Shown one piece after another: positions 1 through 8,295 of a DNA stretch of 22,867 bases. The notes beneath the pieces were generated by a model that ran no database searches, was not told the DNA's origin, and saw only the letters and a program-made list of their open reading frames with translations. Source of the DNA: GCA-002282575 sp964493995 (lineage in GTDB: Bacteria; Pseudomonadota; Gammaproteobacteria; Thiomicrospirales; Thiomicrospiraceae); assembly GCA_964493995.1 (NCBI GenBank), contig CAZBQD010000034.1, positions 1 through 22,867 on the forward strand, given 5' to 3'. Numbering within the stretch: the stretch's first letter is position 1; each line of letters starts with the position of its first letter. A program made the translations under genes and the position numbers.

Positions 1-71
1 TTAAAGTGAACGTGTCTGAGCCTAAGAAAGATGGCCCACGTCCAGCTTTCCAACGCCGTCCTCAGTACTAA
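1..71 (+). CDS. C-terminal end of a probable RRM-type RNA-binding protein (partial)
   Basis: Only the last 22 full codons are present; the frame starts at base 3 and ends with TAA at 69-71. The visible tail reads KVNVSEPKKDGPRP followed by a short basic stretch ending RRPQY. A final beta strand of the form 'LKVN(v/e)' followed by a charged, Pro/Arg-rich tail is typical of the small single-RRM RNA-binding proteins of proteobacteria and cyanobacteria, which bind single-stranded RNA. That match is from memory of the family, and the RNP motifs lie outside the window. A cold-shock or other basic protein tail cannot be excluded. The gene probably ends its transcript at the terminator at 233-259. 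Confidence 0.5.
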   Translation, partial: KVNVSEPKKDGPRPAFQRRPQY

Positions 72-109
72 TGCGTTCAGCTAGAACTTTGTTCTAGCTC
101 CTGCATTAG
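68..109 (+). repeat. Interrupted inverted repeat / stem-loop just after the stop codon
   Basis: A perfect 9-bp stem (AGCTAGAAC at 79-87, GTTCTAGCT at 91-99) has a 3-base loop. An outer 7-bp stem (CTAATGC 68-74, GCATTAG 103-109) extends it across a small internal loop. The outer stem includes the TAA stop of the upstream gene. No T-run follows, so this is not a standard intrinsic terminator. It could protect the 3' end of the message or be part of a small RNA. Confidence 0.6.
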
Positions 110-341
110 AGAAGCTTCCTCTGGTGGAAGGCTTTAAATTAAGTGACTTAGGTTTATTTTTCTTAGCCTTCCCCCAGACCCCCTACCTTATAGCAATAAG
201 AGATTCGGGTTAGCTTTACACTAAGGTTGACTAAAAAACCCCGCTTGCGGGGTTTTTTTATTGCCCGATTGTGTGGGGCTTAACGCTTTGTTCTGTTAAA
301 ATAGAGTTCATTTTTTTGTTGCACTTTTTGAGCCTAATTCC
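72..341. other. Non-coding gap between the RNA-binding protein gene and ileS
   Basis: This 270-base stretch has no supportable gene. It holds the stem-loop at 68-109 and a second possible hairpin at 112-134. GGAAGGCT at 126-133 and AGCCTTCC at 165-172 are perfectly complementary, so alternative pairings are possible. The intrinsic terminator lies at 233-259. A -10-like TAAAAT occurs at 297-302, about 40 bases before ileS, but I see no convincing -35 for it. The ileS start has no clear Shine-Dalgarno sequence. Confidence 0.6.
233..259. terminator. Rho-independent terminator, potentially bidirectional
   Basis: A run of A at 233-238, then CCCCGC (239-244), TT and GCGGGG (247-252), followed by seven T (253-259). 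The GC stem is extended by A:T pairs and the T-tract is strong. It should stop the transcript coming from the left and separate it from ileS; the A-run on the left would let it work on the other strand too. Confidence 0.9.
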
Positions 342-3185
342 ATGACTGATTACAAATCGACGTTGAATCTTCCCGACACTCAGTTTCCCATGCGTGGTGA
401 CTTGCCTAAACGAGAGCCAGAGCGTTTGAAATCTTGGCAAGAAGGCAATATTTATGGGCAAATGCGCGCGGCTCGTCAAGGTCGCCCAAGCTTTGTGTTG
501 CATGATGGCCCCCCTTATGCGAACGGTGATATTCATATTGGTCATGCGGTTAATAAAGTGCTCAAAGACATGATCGTTAAATCGAAAGTCTTATCGGGAT
601 TTGATGCGCCTTATATTCCGGGCTGGGATTGTCATGGCTTACCGATTGAGCTGAATGTTGAAAAAGCCGAGGGTAAGGTAGGGGTTAAGCTGGATGCGCG
701 TGCTTTCCGTCAAGCATGCCGTGATTATGCCGACGCTCAGGTGGCACGTCAGAAAAAAGATTTTCAGCGTTTGGGTGTGTTGGGTGATTGGGAAGCCCCT
801 TATTTAACGAAAGATTTCAGTTTTGAAGCCAATCAGTTACGTGCGTTAGCGAAAATAGTCGATAACAACCATCTCTATTTAGGTCTCAAACCGGTTTATT
901 GGAGTGTGGGCGCTCAATCGGCATTGGCAGAAGCCGAAGTGGAATATGCCGATAAGCGATCGAATGCCATTGATGTGGCTTTTGCCGTTGTTGACCCAGA
1001 TCAAATTTTTAGCCGTTGGCATGCGACTCATTTGCCTAAACGAGGTGAAGGGCGTTGTTCAGTGGTCATTTGGACAACCACGCCTTGGACCTTACCAGCC
1101 AATGAAGCTGTTGCGTTGAATGCCGAGCTAGAATATGCCTTAGTGCAAATTGAGCGAGATGGCATCGCTGAACGCATTATTGTGGCGTTAGGTTTATTGG
1201 AAGCGATTATGGGTCGTTATGGCATTGCTGATTATCAGGTGTTGGCAACCGGTAGCGGGGCGGCTCTTGAGGGATTGTCGTTGCAACATCCTTTCCTCGA
1301 TAAACAGGTACAGGTGATTGTGGGTGAACACGTCACTCTAGATGCCGGTACGGGTGCGGTGCATACCGCTCCTGCGCATGGCGTGGAAGACTTCCAAGTG
1401 GGCTTGCGTTATAACTTGCCTGTCAACTGTCCGGTGGATGGCAGTGGTCGTTATATCGACGGTACACCCCTGTTTGCAGGAGAGTCGGTGTTAACTGTTG
1501 ACGCTAAGGTGTTGGAATTATTGCGTGAAAAATCGGTTTTGATTCATCACCAAGCCATTACTCATAGTTATCCGCATTGCTGGCGCACTAAAACGCCCCT
1601 CATTTTCCGTGCCACGCCTCAGTGGTTTGTCAGCATGGAGCAAGCCGGATTGCGTGATCAAGCCCTTGCAGCGATTCCGAAAGTGAACTGGGTACCCGAA
1701 TGGGGTCAGGGTCGTATTAATGCCATGATTGACGGTCGCCCTGACTGGTGTATTTCACGCCAACGTCATTGGGGTGTGCCGATCGCGATTTTTGTCCACA
1801 AACAAACTCAGCAAATGCACCCACGCACCAGCGAGCTACTCGCTCTTGTCGCTAACTTGGTTGAAAAAGACGGTATTGATGCTTGGTATGAATTGGATGC
1901 CGCCAGCTTACTCGGTCATGAAGCCAATGACTATGAAAAAGTACAAGACATTCTTGATGTCTGGTTTGATTCAGGTGTTACCCATAGCTGTGTGTTGGAA
2001 ACGCGTGAAGGCGTTTCTCGCCCTGCCGATTTGTATTTAGAAGGCTCGGATCAACACCGTGGTTGGTTTCAATCATCCTTGTTAACTTCCTTAGCCATGG
2101 ATGGTACGGCACCCTATAAATCGGTGCTGACGCATGGTTTTACCGTCGATGCGGATGGTAAGAAAATGTCGAAATCTAAGGGTAACGTGGTTGCCCCGCA
2201 AGAAATTTGTGATAAATTCGGTGCCGATATTCTGCGTTTGTGGATTGCTTCCAGCGATTACCGTTACGAGATGACCGTCTCTAGCGAAATCATTGCCCGT
2301 ATTGCCGACAGCTATCGTCGTATTCGTAATACCGCGCGTTTTCTTTTAGCTAACTTAAAGGGCTTTAAGACAGAACAGGCGTTGCCGTTAACGGAGTTGG
2401 TGGCTTTAGATCAGTGGGTGGTGCATCGTGCGCACCACATCCAGCAACAAGTCATTGCCGAATATGATGCCTATCAGTTCCACCAAATTGTACAGGCGGT
2501 GCATCATTTCTGCGCCGTTGATTTGGGTGCTTTCTACTTAGATATTATTAAAGATCGTCAGTACACGGCCAAGCAAGGTTCACAAGCGCATCGCTCAGTA
2601 CAAACCGCGCTTTACCACGTATTGCAAGCGATGGTGCGCTGGATTGCCCCTGTGCTCAGTTATACCAGTGATGAAATCTGGCAAACGATGCAAGCAGAGC
2701 TGGGTAATATGGAAACGAATAGCGTCTTTACCGCCCATTGGTATGATGGCTTACGTCCTTTGCTGAGCGAGCAAAGCTCATTTGATGAAGGTTTCTGGCA
2801 ATCGATGATGGACTTGCGCGATCAAGTGAACAAGCAGTTAGAAGTGCAACGTGCGGCCGGCATCATTAAAGGTTCATTAACCGCTGAAGTGACCTTGTTT
2901 GTCGATGAGTCATGGAAAACGCGTTTGGCTTTATTGGGCGATGAACTGCGTTTTGTGCTCATTACCTCAGCGGTTTCCGTCAAATCCCTAGCGAATGCAA
3001 CGCCAGAAGCGGTGACCTCAGATTTGAGTGGTGTTTCACTTATCGTCACGCCAACAGCACATGCTAAGTGCGAGCGTTGCTGGCATCATCGTGATGATGT
3101 GGGCACACACGAAGGACATGAAGGCATTTGCGGTCGCTGTGTCGATAACGTCGCTGGTGAGGGCGAGGTTCGACACTATGCCTAA
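342..3185 (+). CDS. ileS: Isoleucyl-tRNA synthetase
   Basis: Class I aminoacyl-tRNA synthetase (947 aa) that charges tRNA-Ile in the cytoplasm and edits misactivated valine. The HIGH motif is at residues 65-68 within the PPYANGDIHIGHAVNKVLKD context. KMSKS lies at about 608-612, with the CP1 editing domain between them (T-W-T-T-P-W-T-L-P around residue 245-253). The C-terminal zinc-binding module is seen as Cys910, Cys913, Cys930 and Cys933 (CERC...CGRC). Length is normal for the bacterial enzyme. The ATG at 342 is used because the protein begins with the family's usual N-terminal region; ribosome-binding sequence is weak. Its end overlaps lspA by 8 bases, so the two are co-transcribed. ribF, commonly upstream of ileS in gammaproteobacteria, is not visible in the 341 bases before it. 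Confidence 0.98.
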   Translation: MTDYKSTLNLPDTQFPMRGDLPKREPERLKSWQEGNIYGQMRAARQGRPSFVLHDGPPYANGDIHIGHAVNKVLKDMIVKSKVLSGFDAPYIPGWDCHGLPIELNVEKAEGKVGVKLDARAFRQACRDYADAQVARQKKDFQRLGVLGDWEAPYLTKDFSFEANQLRALAKIVDNNHLYLGLKPVYWSVGAQSALAEAEVEYADKRSNAIDVAFAVVDPDQIFSRWHATHLPKRGEGRCSVVIWTTTPWTLPANEAVALNAELEYALVQIERDGIAERIIVALGLLEAIMGRYGIADYQVLATGSGAALEGLSLQHPFLDKQVQVIVGEHVTLDAGTGAVHTAPAHGVEDFQVGLRYNLPVNCPVDGSGRYIDGTPLFAGESVLTVDAKVLELLREKSVLIHHQAITHSYPHCWRTKTPLIFRATPQWFVSMEQAGLRDQALAAIPKVNWVPEWGQGRINAMIDGRPDWCISRQRHWGVPIAIFVHKQTQQMHPRTSELLALVANLVEKDGIDAWYELDAASLLGHEANDYEKVQDILDVWFDSGVTHSCVLETREGVSRPADLYLEGSDQHRGWFQSSLLTSLAMDGTAPYKSVLTHGFTVDADGKKMSKSKGNVVAPQEICDKFGADILRLWIASSDYRYEMTVSSEIIARIADSYRRIRNTARFLLANLKGFKTEQALPLTELVALDQWVVHRAHHIQQQVIAEYDAYQFHQIVQAVHHFCAVDLGAFYLDIIKDRQYTAKQGSQAHRSVQTALYHVLQAMVRWIAPVLSYTSDEIWQTMQAELGNMETNSVFTAHWYDGLRPLLSEQSSFDEGFWQSMMDLRDQVNKQLEVQRAAGIIKGSLTAEVTLFVDESWKTRLALLGDELRFVLITSAVSVKSLANATPEAVTSDLSGVSLIVTPTAHAKCERCWHHRDDVGTHEGHEGICGRCVDNVAGEGEVRHYA

Positions 3186-3669
3186 TCCTGTTAGTTGGCA
3201 ATACAGTGGATTAAGGTGGATTTGGATTGCTTTTGTGGTGATTCTCCTTGATCAACTGACCAAACAGTGGGCTTTGGCTAGTCTAGCGCCTTATGAACCC
3301 GTTGCGATTATGCCGATGTTTAATATCATGCTGGCTTTTAATCCGGGCGCGGCATTTAGCTTTTTGGGCGATCAGGATGGCTGGCAGCGCTGGTTTTTCA
3401 TTGCCTTAGCTTGGGGTGTGAGTCTAGCGTTAGTGATTTGGTTAAGTAAAACTGAACTGACTCAGCGTCGTTTAATTTTAGGCTTAACTTTGGTGTTAGG
3501 CGGTGCGATTGGTAATGTGATTGATCGCATGATGCATCATCACGTGGTCGATTTTCTCGATTTCTACTGGGGTGTGTGGCATTATCCCACTTTTAATGTG
3601 GCCGATATCGCCATTAGTGTCGGCGCAGTGTTGCTGATTTGGGATGCGTGGAAAAGCGATAAGGCTTAA
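3178..3669 (+). CDS. lspA: Lipoprotein signal peptidase (signal peptidase II)
   Basis: Inner-membrane aspartyl protease that removes signal peptides from diacylglyceryl-modified prolipoproteins (163 aa, usual size). Four hydrophobic segments are visible. Conserved family blocks are DQLTK (Asp25), NPGAAFSF (Asn55), GGAIGNVIDR (Asn113, Asp116), VVDF (Asp125) and FNVAD (Asn140, Asp143). Asp125 and Asp143 correspond to the catalytic aspartate pair as I recall it. A longer open frame begins at 3028 inside ileS. The ATG at 3178 is chosen because the protein then starts at the normal LspA N-terminus and a GAGG-type ribosome site lies just upstream. It overlaps the end of ileS by 8 bases. The common next genes fkpB and ispH are absent; nth follows in the opposite direction. 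Confidence 0.96.
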   Translation: MPNPVSWQYSGLRWIWIAFVVILLDQLTKQWALASLAPYEPVAIMPMFNIMLAFNPGAAFSFLGDQDGWQRWFFIALAWGVSLALVIWLSKTELTQRRLILGLTLVLGGAIGNVIDRMMHHHVVDFLDFYWGVWHYPTFNVADIAISVGAVLLIWDAWKSDKA

Positions 3670-3687
3670 AGCCCATCGAGTTGGCGT

Positions 3688-4353
3688 TCACTTATCTTTT
3701 TCTTTCCACTGACAAGGCGCTTTAGCAACACACTGAGCGCACTTAGGTGCGCGTGCGGTGCAGACGTAACGACCATGTAAAATGAGCAGATGGTGTGCGT
3801 CTTTAAGATGCTGCTTGGGTGTGATGGTGAGCAGTTTTCTTTCCACATCTAAGGGGGTTTTGCCGACCGCCAGTCCGGTTCGATTACCCAAGCGAAACAG
3901 ATGCGTATCGACAGCAATGGTCGGATGTCCCCATAGCGTATTGAGCAACACATTAGCCGTTTTTCGACCCACACCCGGTAAGGACTCTAAGGCCTCACGT
4001 GTTTGCGGTACTTCACCGGAAAATTGATCAACCAATCGGTGACAGGTCTCTAGCAAATGCTTGGCCTTACTGTTGAACAGGCCGATGGTTTTGATGTGGT
4101 CTTTAATGCCTTCTAAGCCTAAGTCTATCATCGCTTGTGGTGTGTTAGCAGCAGCGAATAAGCCAAGGGTGGCTTTATTGACGCCAACATCGGTCGCTTG
4201 CGCTGATAAGAGTACTGCGGTTAGGAGTTCGAATGGGCTGTTAAAATTAAGCTCAGTAGTGGGGTTGGGAATGGAGTGCGTCAGCGCATCGTAAAATTCG
4301 AGCGCCTGTGCTTTGGTCATTTGTTTACTCGGTTTGATGGCCAACTGTGTCAC
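3688..4353 (-). CDS. nth: Endonuclease III (DNA glycosylase/AP lyase)
   Basis: Base-excision repair enzyme that removes oxidised pyrimidines and cuts at abasic sites. The helix-hairpin-helix LPGVGRKTANV carries catalytic Lys131 and is followed by Asp149 in VDTH. The C-terminal 4Fe-4S loop is intact as Cys198-x6-Cys205-x2-Cys208-x5-Cys214. With the GTG at 4353 the protein has 221 aa. The GTG overlaps the rnfE stop (GTGA) and has an AAGAAGG ribosome site about 9 bases upstream. An ATG at 4320 would give 210 aa, aligning with the E. coli N-terminus (MNKAKRLEI-like MTKAQALEF), but it has a poorer ribosome site. Being last in the rnf operon is a conserved arrangement in gammaproteobacteria. Confidence 0.96.
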   Translation of the reverse strand: MTQLAIKPSKQMTKAQALEFYDALTHSIPNPTTELNFNSPFELLTAVLLSAQATDVGVNKATLGLFAAANTPQAMIDLGLEGIKDHIKTIGLFNSKAKHLLETCHRLVDQFSGEVPQTREALESLPGVGRKTANVLLNTLWGHPTIAVDTHLFRLGNRTGLAVGKTPLDVERKLLTITPKQHLKDAHHLLILHGRYVCTARAPKCAQCVAKAPCQWKEKDK

Positions 4354-5060
4354 GCGCTTTGACCTTCTTTAACACCGATATCGGTAATGGCAACATTAAT
4401 AGTGGCTTGCTGTTTCTTTTGTTTGGCTTTAATGGCATTAGTCGCAGCAATCATCAGTCCCAGTCCAATAAAGGCACCGGGTGGCAATATCGCCATCAAC
4501 AAACCATAGTCTAAGTCGATGATGTGTAGTGTCCAGTCTTTTGCCACGGCACCGAAGAGTAAGTCTGCTTGAGCAAAGAGGGTGCCGTTACCCAAGAGTT
4601 CACGCATGCCACCCAAAATAACCAGTGCTACCAAGAAACCTAAGCCAATCGAAAAGCCATCAATGAGGGCTTTATCAACACTGTTCTTACTGGCATAGGC
4701 TTCAGCACGCGCCAAGACAATACAGTTGGTCACAATTAGCGGAATAAAAATCCCCAAAACGCTATGTAAACTGGGTAACCACATAGACATGAGCAAATCG
4801 ACAGAAGTGACTAGCCCAGCAATGACGGTAATATAAGCAGGAATGCGAATTTCGGGTGTAATCCAGTGACGAATCACGGAAACAGCACCATTAGAAAGCG
4901 TCAGCACGAAGAGGGTAGCAATGCCTAGTCCTAAAGCATTCACCACATTATTGCTAACCGCCAGTAGCGGGCATAATCCCAATAATGCGACTAGGGCATA
5001 GTTGTTATGCCAGAGACCATCCATAAAAATATGACGGTATTCACTGAGTTTGCTATTCAT
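4350..5060 (-). CDS. rnfE: Rnf/Rsx electron transport complex subunit E
   Basis: Integral inner-membrane subunit (236 aa) of the Rnf complex, which couples electron flow between ferredoxin and NAD to ion movement, or in its Rsx role keeps SoxR reduced. About six hydrophobic helices are seen. Family blocks include NNYALVALLGLCPLLAVSN near the N-terminus, PLIVTNCIVLARAEAYAS around residues 132-149 and an LLMAILPPGAF segment near the C-terminus. RnfE is homologous to RnfA, and both carry the same LGLCP and TNCIVL motifs (Cys residues implicated in an iron-sulfur centre between the two in structural work). Its ATG overlaps the rnfG stop by 4 bases and its stop overlaps the nth GTG. The tail is charged and Lys/Gln-rich. 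Confidence 0.96.
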   Translation of the reverse strand: MNSKLSEYRHIFMDGLWHNNYALVALLGLCPLLAVSNNVVNALGLGIATLFVLTLSNGAVSVIRHWITPEIRIPAYITVIAGLVTSVDLLMSMWLPSLHSVLGIFIPLIVTNCIVLARAEAYASKNSVDKALIDGFSIGLGFLVALVILGGMRELLGNGTLFAQADLLFGAVAKDWTLHIIDLDYGLLMAILPPGAFIGLGLMIAATNAIKAKQKKQQATINVAITDIGVKEGQSA

Positions 5061-5701
5061 GGCTGACCTCCAGTATTGCCGTTTGGCAGGGGGGCATAGA
5101 CTTCATTAGGGTGTTGACTGACCCAAGCGAGTGTTTTTTCTACTGTCGAAACGATGGCTCTGGGTGTAATGGTAGCGCCGGTACGAAAGCTGAAATCGCC
5201 GCCATCTTTTTTCACTTTCCAGCGACTTTGCGGCGTGTTTTGGTAAGATTTGTTGCTAAATTGATGAATCCATTCATCCCGCTCTGCTTCGATGTAATCA
5301 CCCAGTCCGGGAGTTTCTTTATGTGCCAGAACACGCACCCCCGCTAGTCGATTGTCGGCCCATATTCCCACCAATAAGTGAATGTCACCTGAATAACCAT
5401 TATGAGCGGTGACGGTTAATAGACTGGCCACTGGCTGATTATCTCGACGCGCACGGTAAATCGTTACCGGTTTTTTAGCGGATAAGGCTGGAATGCTGAG
5501 CGTAAGCTTGTCTTGCGTTAAGTCGTTATTATAATGCTCTGCTGCAACCAGCGTGTTGAGTTGCAGTAATAGCGCTTTTTGTTGATTGAGTTGTTGTGCC
5601 GGTAGGGCAAACTGATAAATCACGTAAAGCAAAACAGCCGCACCGCCAGCAAAAGCTGCAAGTTTGGCGGCGGTGATTAAGTAAGGCTTAATGGTGTTCA
5701 T
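5057..5701 (-). CDS. rnfG: Rnf/Rsx electron transport complex subunit G (covalent FMN)
   Basis: Flavoprotein subunit (214 aa) anchored by one N-terminal membrane helix (about residues 9-30), with a periplasmic FMN-binding domain. The flavinylation motif T174-G-A-T177-I-T is present in SFRTGATITPRAIV, so FMN should be linked through a phosphoester bond to Thr177. HKETPGLGDYIE (about 127-138) is also a family signature. Attachment requires an ApbE flavin transferase, not encoded in this window. It overlaps rnfD by 14 bases at its start and rnfE by 4 bases at its end. The C-terminus has a short Pro/Gly/Asn-rich tail. Confidence 0.96.
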   Translation of the reverse strand: MNTIKPYLITAAKLAAFAGGAAVLLYVIYQFALPAQQLNQQKALLLQLNTLVAAEHYNNDLTQDKLTLSIPALSAKKPVTIYRARRDNQPVASLLTVTAHNGYSGDIHLLVGIWADNRLAGVRVLAHKETPGLGDYIEAERDEWIHQFSNKSYQNTPQSRWKVKKDGGDFSFRTGATITPRAIVSTVEKTLAWVSQHPNEVYAPLPNGNTGGQP

Positions 5702-6761
5702 GGGGTGAACCTGTTGCTTTGCTTACACCGTGACCATAGACACGAGGGATGGTAATGGCATCAATCCAAGGTACGAGCATATTCATCATCAGCACGGCAA
5801 AAGCAATGGCATCGGCATAGCCACCCCAAGTGCGAATGATATAGACCAAAGCGCCAATTCCCATGCCAAAATACAAGCGTCCGCTGGGTGTGGTGCTGCC
5901 CGTTACTGGGTCGGTAATGATGAAAAAGGCGGCAAATAACGTCGCTCCCGATAACAGATGGAAGCTGGCACTGGCATAACGTTCAGCGTCGTATAGGTTA
6001 AAACCTGTTGCTAAAATGGCGATGGTGGCAATAAAACCCACCGGCATTTGCCAGCGAATCACACCCTTGTAAAGCAGCCATAGACCACCCGCTAAGAAGG
6101 CCATGCTTAACCAGAACTGACTGGTGGCAAAAGATTGTCCGGCAAAAACGATTTCATTGGCGTAAATGCTGGAAAGCCCTTGATCATTAAGAATGCCTGT
6201 TCGGGCTGCTTCTAACGGTGTTGCGCCTGTTAGCGCATCCAGCGCCACGTTGGCGGGAAGTTGACCCGTAAAAATCAGTTGAATGGTTTGCCATGCATCC
6301 AGCGGATTGGCAACCAGGGTATTGGGTAAGTGCCAAACGGTCATCACGGCTGGGAAAGATAGCAGTACGAAAGCATAGCCTGCCATCGCTGGATTGAAAA
6401 TATTGTAGCCCAGTCCACCAAACAGGTGTTTGGCGACAACCACCGCAAACAAACTAGCGAGAGCGATAATCCACCAAGGAGAGGTGGGGGGAAGGCAAAA
6501 AACAATATCGATGGTGGTGAGCACCACCGACCAATCGGTTAAATAGGGTTTAAGGGGTTTATCACGCAGTTTGAGCATGATCGCCTCGGCAGCCAAGGCA
6601 AAAGCCAGACCAATGGCAATTTGTACCAAAATGCCAATGCCATAAAAATATACATGAACCAGCAAAGCGGGTGTTGCCGCCATCTGCACCTGCATCATCA
6701 CCTTGCGTACATTTTGTTGTCCCCAGTCGTAGGGGGAAGCATGAATGATTGAGCTTGGCAT
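5688..6761 (-). CDS. rnfD: Rnf/Rsx electron transport complex subunit D (covalent FMN)
   Basis: Multi-helix inner-membrane subunit (357 aa, normal length), homologous to NqrB. The motif ALTGATPLEAA places the predicted FMN-threonine at Thr181. GGLGYNIFNPAMAGYAF (about residues 115-131), the DIVFCLPPTSPWW region and the late TDPVTGS block are all family features. It starts one base after the rnfC stop and its end overlaps rnfG by 14 bases, indicating translational coupling. With RnfG it carries the membrane and periplasmic flavins of the electron path. Confidence 0.97.
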   Translation of the reverse strand: MPSSIIHASPYDWGQQNVRKVMMQVQMAATPALLVHVYFYGIGILVQIAIGLAFALAAEAIMLKLRDKPLKPYLTDWSVVLTTIDIVFCLPPTSPWWIIALASLFAVVVAKHLFGGLGYNIFNPAMAGYAFVLLSFPAVMTVWHLPNTLVANPLDAWQTIQLIFTGQLPANVALDALTGATPLEAARTGILNDQGLSSIYANEIVFAGQSFATSQFWLSMAFLAGGLWLLYKGVIRWQMPVGFIATIAILATGFNLYDAERYASASFHLLSGATLFAAFFIITDPVTGSTTPSGRLYFGMGIGALVYIIRTWGGYADAIAFAVLMMNMLVPWIDAITIPRVYGHGVSKATGSPHEHH

Positions 6762-6762
6762 A

Positions 6763-8295
6763 TTAGGTCAGTTCCTTGGGGGCTTCATTGGCGGTGTTCT
6801 CGGCCTGTTCAGCTGCCATCATAGCGGCGCGTTTGGCAGCGAGGCGTTCTGCCTTTTCTCGTGCTTCTTGTTCTTTACGCGCTAATTGTGCTTCATGGCG
6901 TTGTTTAGCACGCTGTTGCGCTTCTTTTTCGGCTTTATCCTTTTTCACCGCCACTTTAGCATGACGATAATATTGCACTAAAGGAATTTGGCTGGGGCAG
7001 ACGTAAGCACAACAACCGCATTCGATACAGTCTTTTAAGTGCAGGGCTTCGAGTTTATCCAGCGCTTCTGCCTTGGCATGCCAATAGAGTTGTTGCGGCA
7101 AGAGATTAATGGGGCAAGCGTCCATACAAGCACCGCAACGAATGCAAGGCAGCGTTTCGCTTTCTGGTTCGGGCAAATTAACCAAAATGCAGTTACTGGT
7201 TTTAATCACGGGCGTTTGCGGGTGATGAATCGGTGTGCCCATCATCGGCCCACCCATGAGCCAGGGTGCGTGAGGCGTTTGCAGTCCGGCCCAATTGACC
7301 AGATGTTCAAATGGAGTTCCAATCGGCACTTCGACATTACAAGGCTTGTCGATAGCAAAACCCGTTATCGTCACCACACGGCTCATCACCGGCTTGCCAA
7401 TGATGACAGCGCGGTATACCGCTGCCAGAGTAGCGACGTTAAACATCACCAATCCTAAGTCGGTGCTGTGGGCATCGCTGGGAATTTCACTGCCAGTGAG
7501 TTGGGTAATGAGTTGATTGGCACTGCCCATCGGATAAATGGTGGGCACTACCGTCACTTCTAGCCGAATGTTGGCGTCATTTTCCGGCATCGGCTGATAT
7601 TGGCGCATCGCTAAAGCCGCTTCGGGTTTATTGTCTTCGATACCAATAATCACTTTCTTCGCACCCAGCGCATGCGCGGTAATCAGTGCTCCTTCGATAA
7701 TTTCATGCGGTCTTTCACGCATGAGCATATCATCACAGGTGATATAGGGTTCGCATTCAGCGGCATTAACAATGAGCGTGTGAATTTGTCCTGCTTTGTT
7801 GGCAATTTTGCGGAAGCTGGGAAAGCCGGCACCGCCCATACCAATGATACCAGCGTGTAATAGAATCGCTTTTAAACTCTGAACGCTATTGGGTCTGTCT
7901 TTAGGTTGGAAAGCCTTGAGTTCATGCAGCCCATCTGGTTGTAATACAATGCAAGGGCCCGGTAATCCGGAAGGATGACTGGTGGGATAGTCACCAATAT
8001 CGACAATCACACCTGAAGTGGGAGCATGTAAGGGAACGCCCAACGGCGGAGCGCAACGGGCAATCAGCTCCCCACCCAGTACGCGCTGACCCACTTCAAC
8101 TAGGGGTATGGAAGCAGGCCCCACGTGCTGGGTTAAAGAAATAATCAGCTTGTCAGCCAAAGGCGGGGTTTGAATGGGCTGATGCGTCGAGATCAGCTTA
8201 TGTTGTGCGGGATGTACACCACCGTGAAAACTCACCCCATTGGTTAAACGACTGAGCCATTGATCAAATTGTTGAATCCAGCGTCCGATAATCAT
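6763..8295 (-). CDS. rnfC: Rnf/Rsx electron transport complex subunit C (NADH/FMN and 4Fe-4S subunit)
   Basis: Peripheral cytoplasmic subunit (510 aa) that exchanges electrons with NAD(H). It has an N-terminal barrel-sandwich domain (about 25-125) and a flavin/NADH-binding region with the glycine-rich GMGGAGFPS at 152-160 and NAAECEPYITCD at 177-188. Two ferredoxin clusters follow: Cys384/387/390 with Cys394, and Cys423/426/429 with Cys433. After about residue 445 comes a Lys/Glu/Ala-rich, probably coiled-coil tail, which is often longer in other gammaproteobacterial RnfC proteins. The ATG overlaps the rnfB stop (ATGA). Confidence 0.97.
   Translation of the reverse strand: MIIGRWIQQFDQWLSRLTNGVSFHGGVHPAQHKLISTHQPIQTPPLADKLIISLTQHVGPASIPLVEVGQRVLGGELIARCAPPLGVPLHAPTSGVIVDIGDYPTSHPSGLPGPCIVLQPDGLHELKAFQPKDRPNSVQSLKAILLHAGIIGMGGAGFPSFRKIANKAGQIHTLIVNAAECEPYITCDDMLMRERPHEIIEGALITAHALGAKKVIIGIEDNKPEAALAMRQYQPMPENDANIRLEVTVVPTIYPMGSANQLITQLTGSEIPSDAHSTDLGLVMFNVATLAAVYRAVIIGKPVMSRVVTITGFAIDKPCNVEVPIGTPFEHLVNWAGLQTPHAPWLMGGPMMGTPIHHPQTPVIKTSNCILVNLPEPESETLPCIRCGACMDACPINLLPQQLYWHAKAEALDKLEALHLKDCIECGCCAYVCPSQIPLVQYYRHAKVAVKKDKAEKEAQQRAKQRHEAQLARKEQEAREKAERLAAKRAAMMAAEQAENTANEAPKELT

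Noticed and set aside
177..232. Possible tRNA or other known structured RNA before the first terminator
   Set aside because: No cloverleaf, T-loop consensus or CCA end can be drawn; only simple stems are seen.
3028..3177. Extended lspA start inside ileS
   Set aside because: The added residues are a frame-shifted reading of the ileS zinc domain; LspA proteins start at the equivalent of 3178.
6776..6964. Repetitive Ala/Lys/Glu-coding stretch at the end of rnfC as a DNA repeat
   Set aside because: The codons vary and there is no unit repeat at DNA level; it is the usual low-complexity coiled-coil tail of RnfC.
7039..7458. 139-codon open frame on the plus strand inside rnfC
   Set aside because: Antisense to an intact rnfC with both ferredoxin motifs; no motif, no ribosome site, no neighbours in the same direction.
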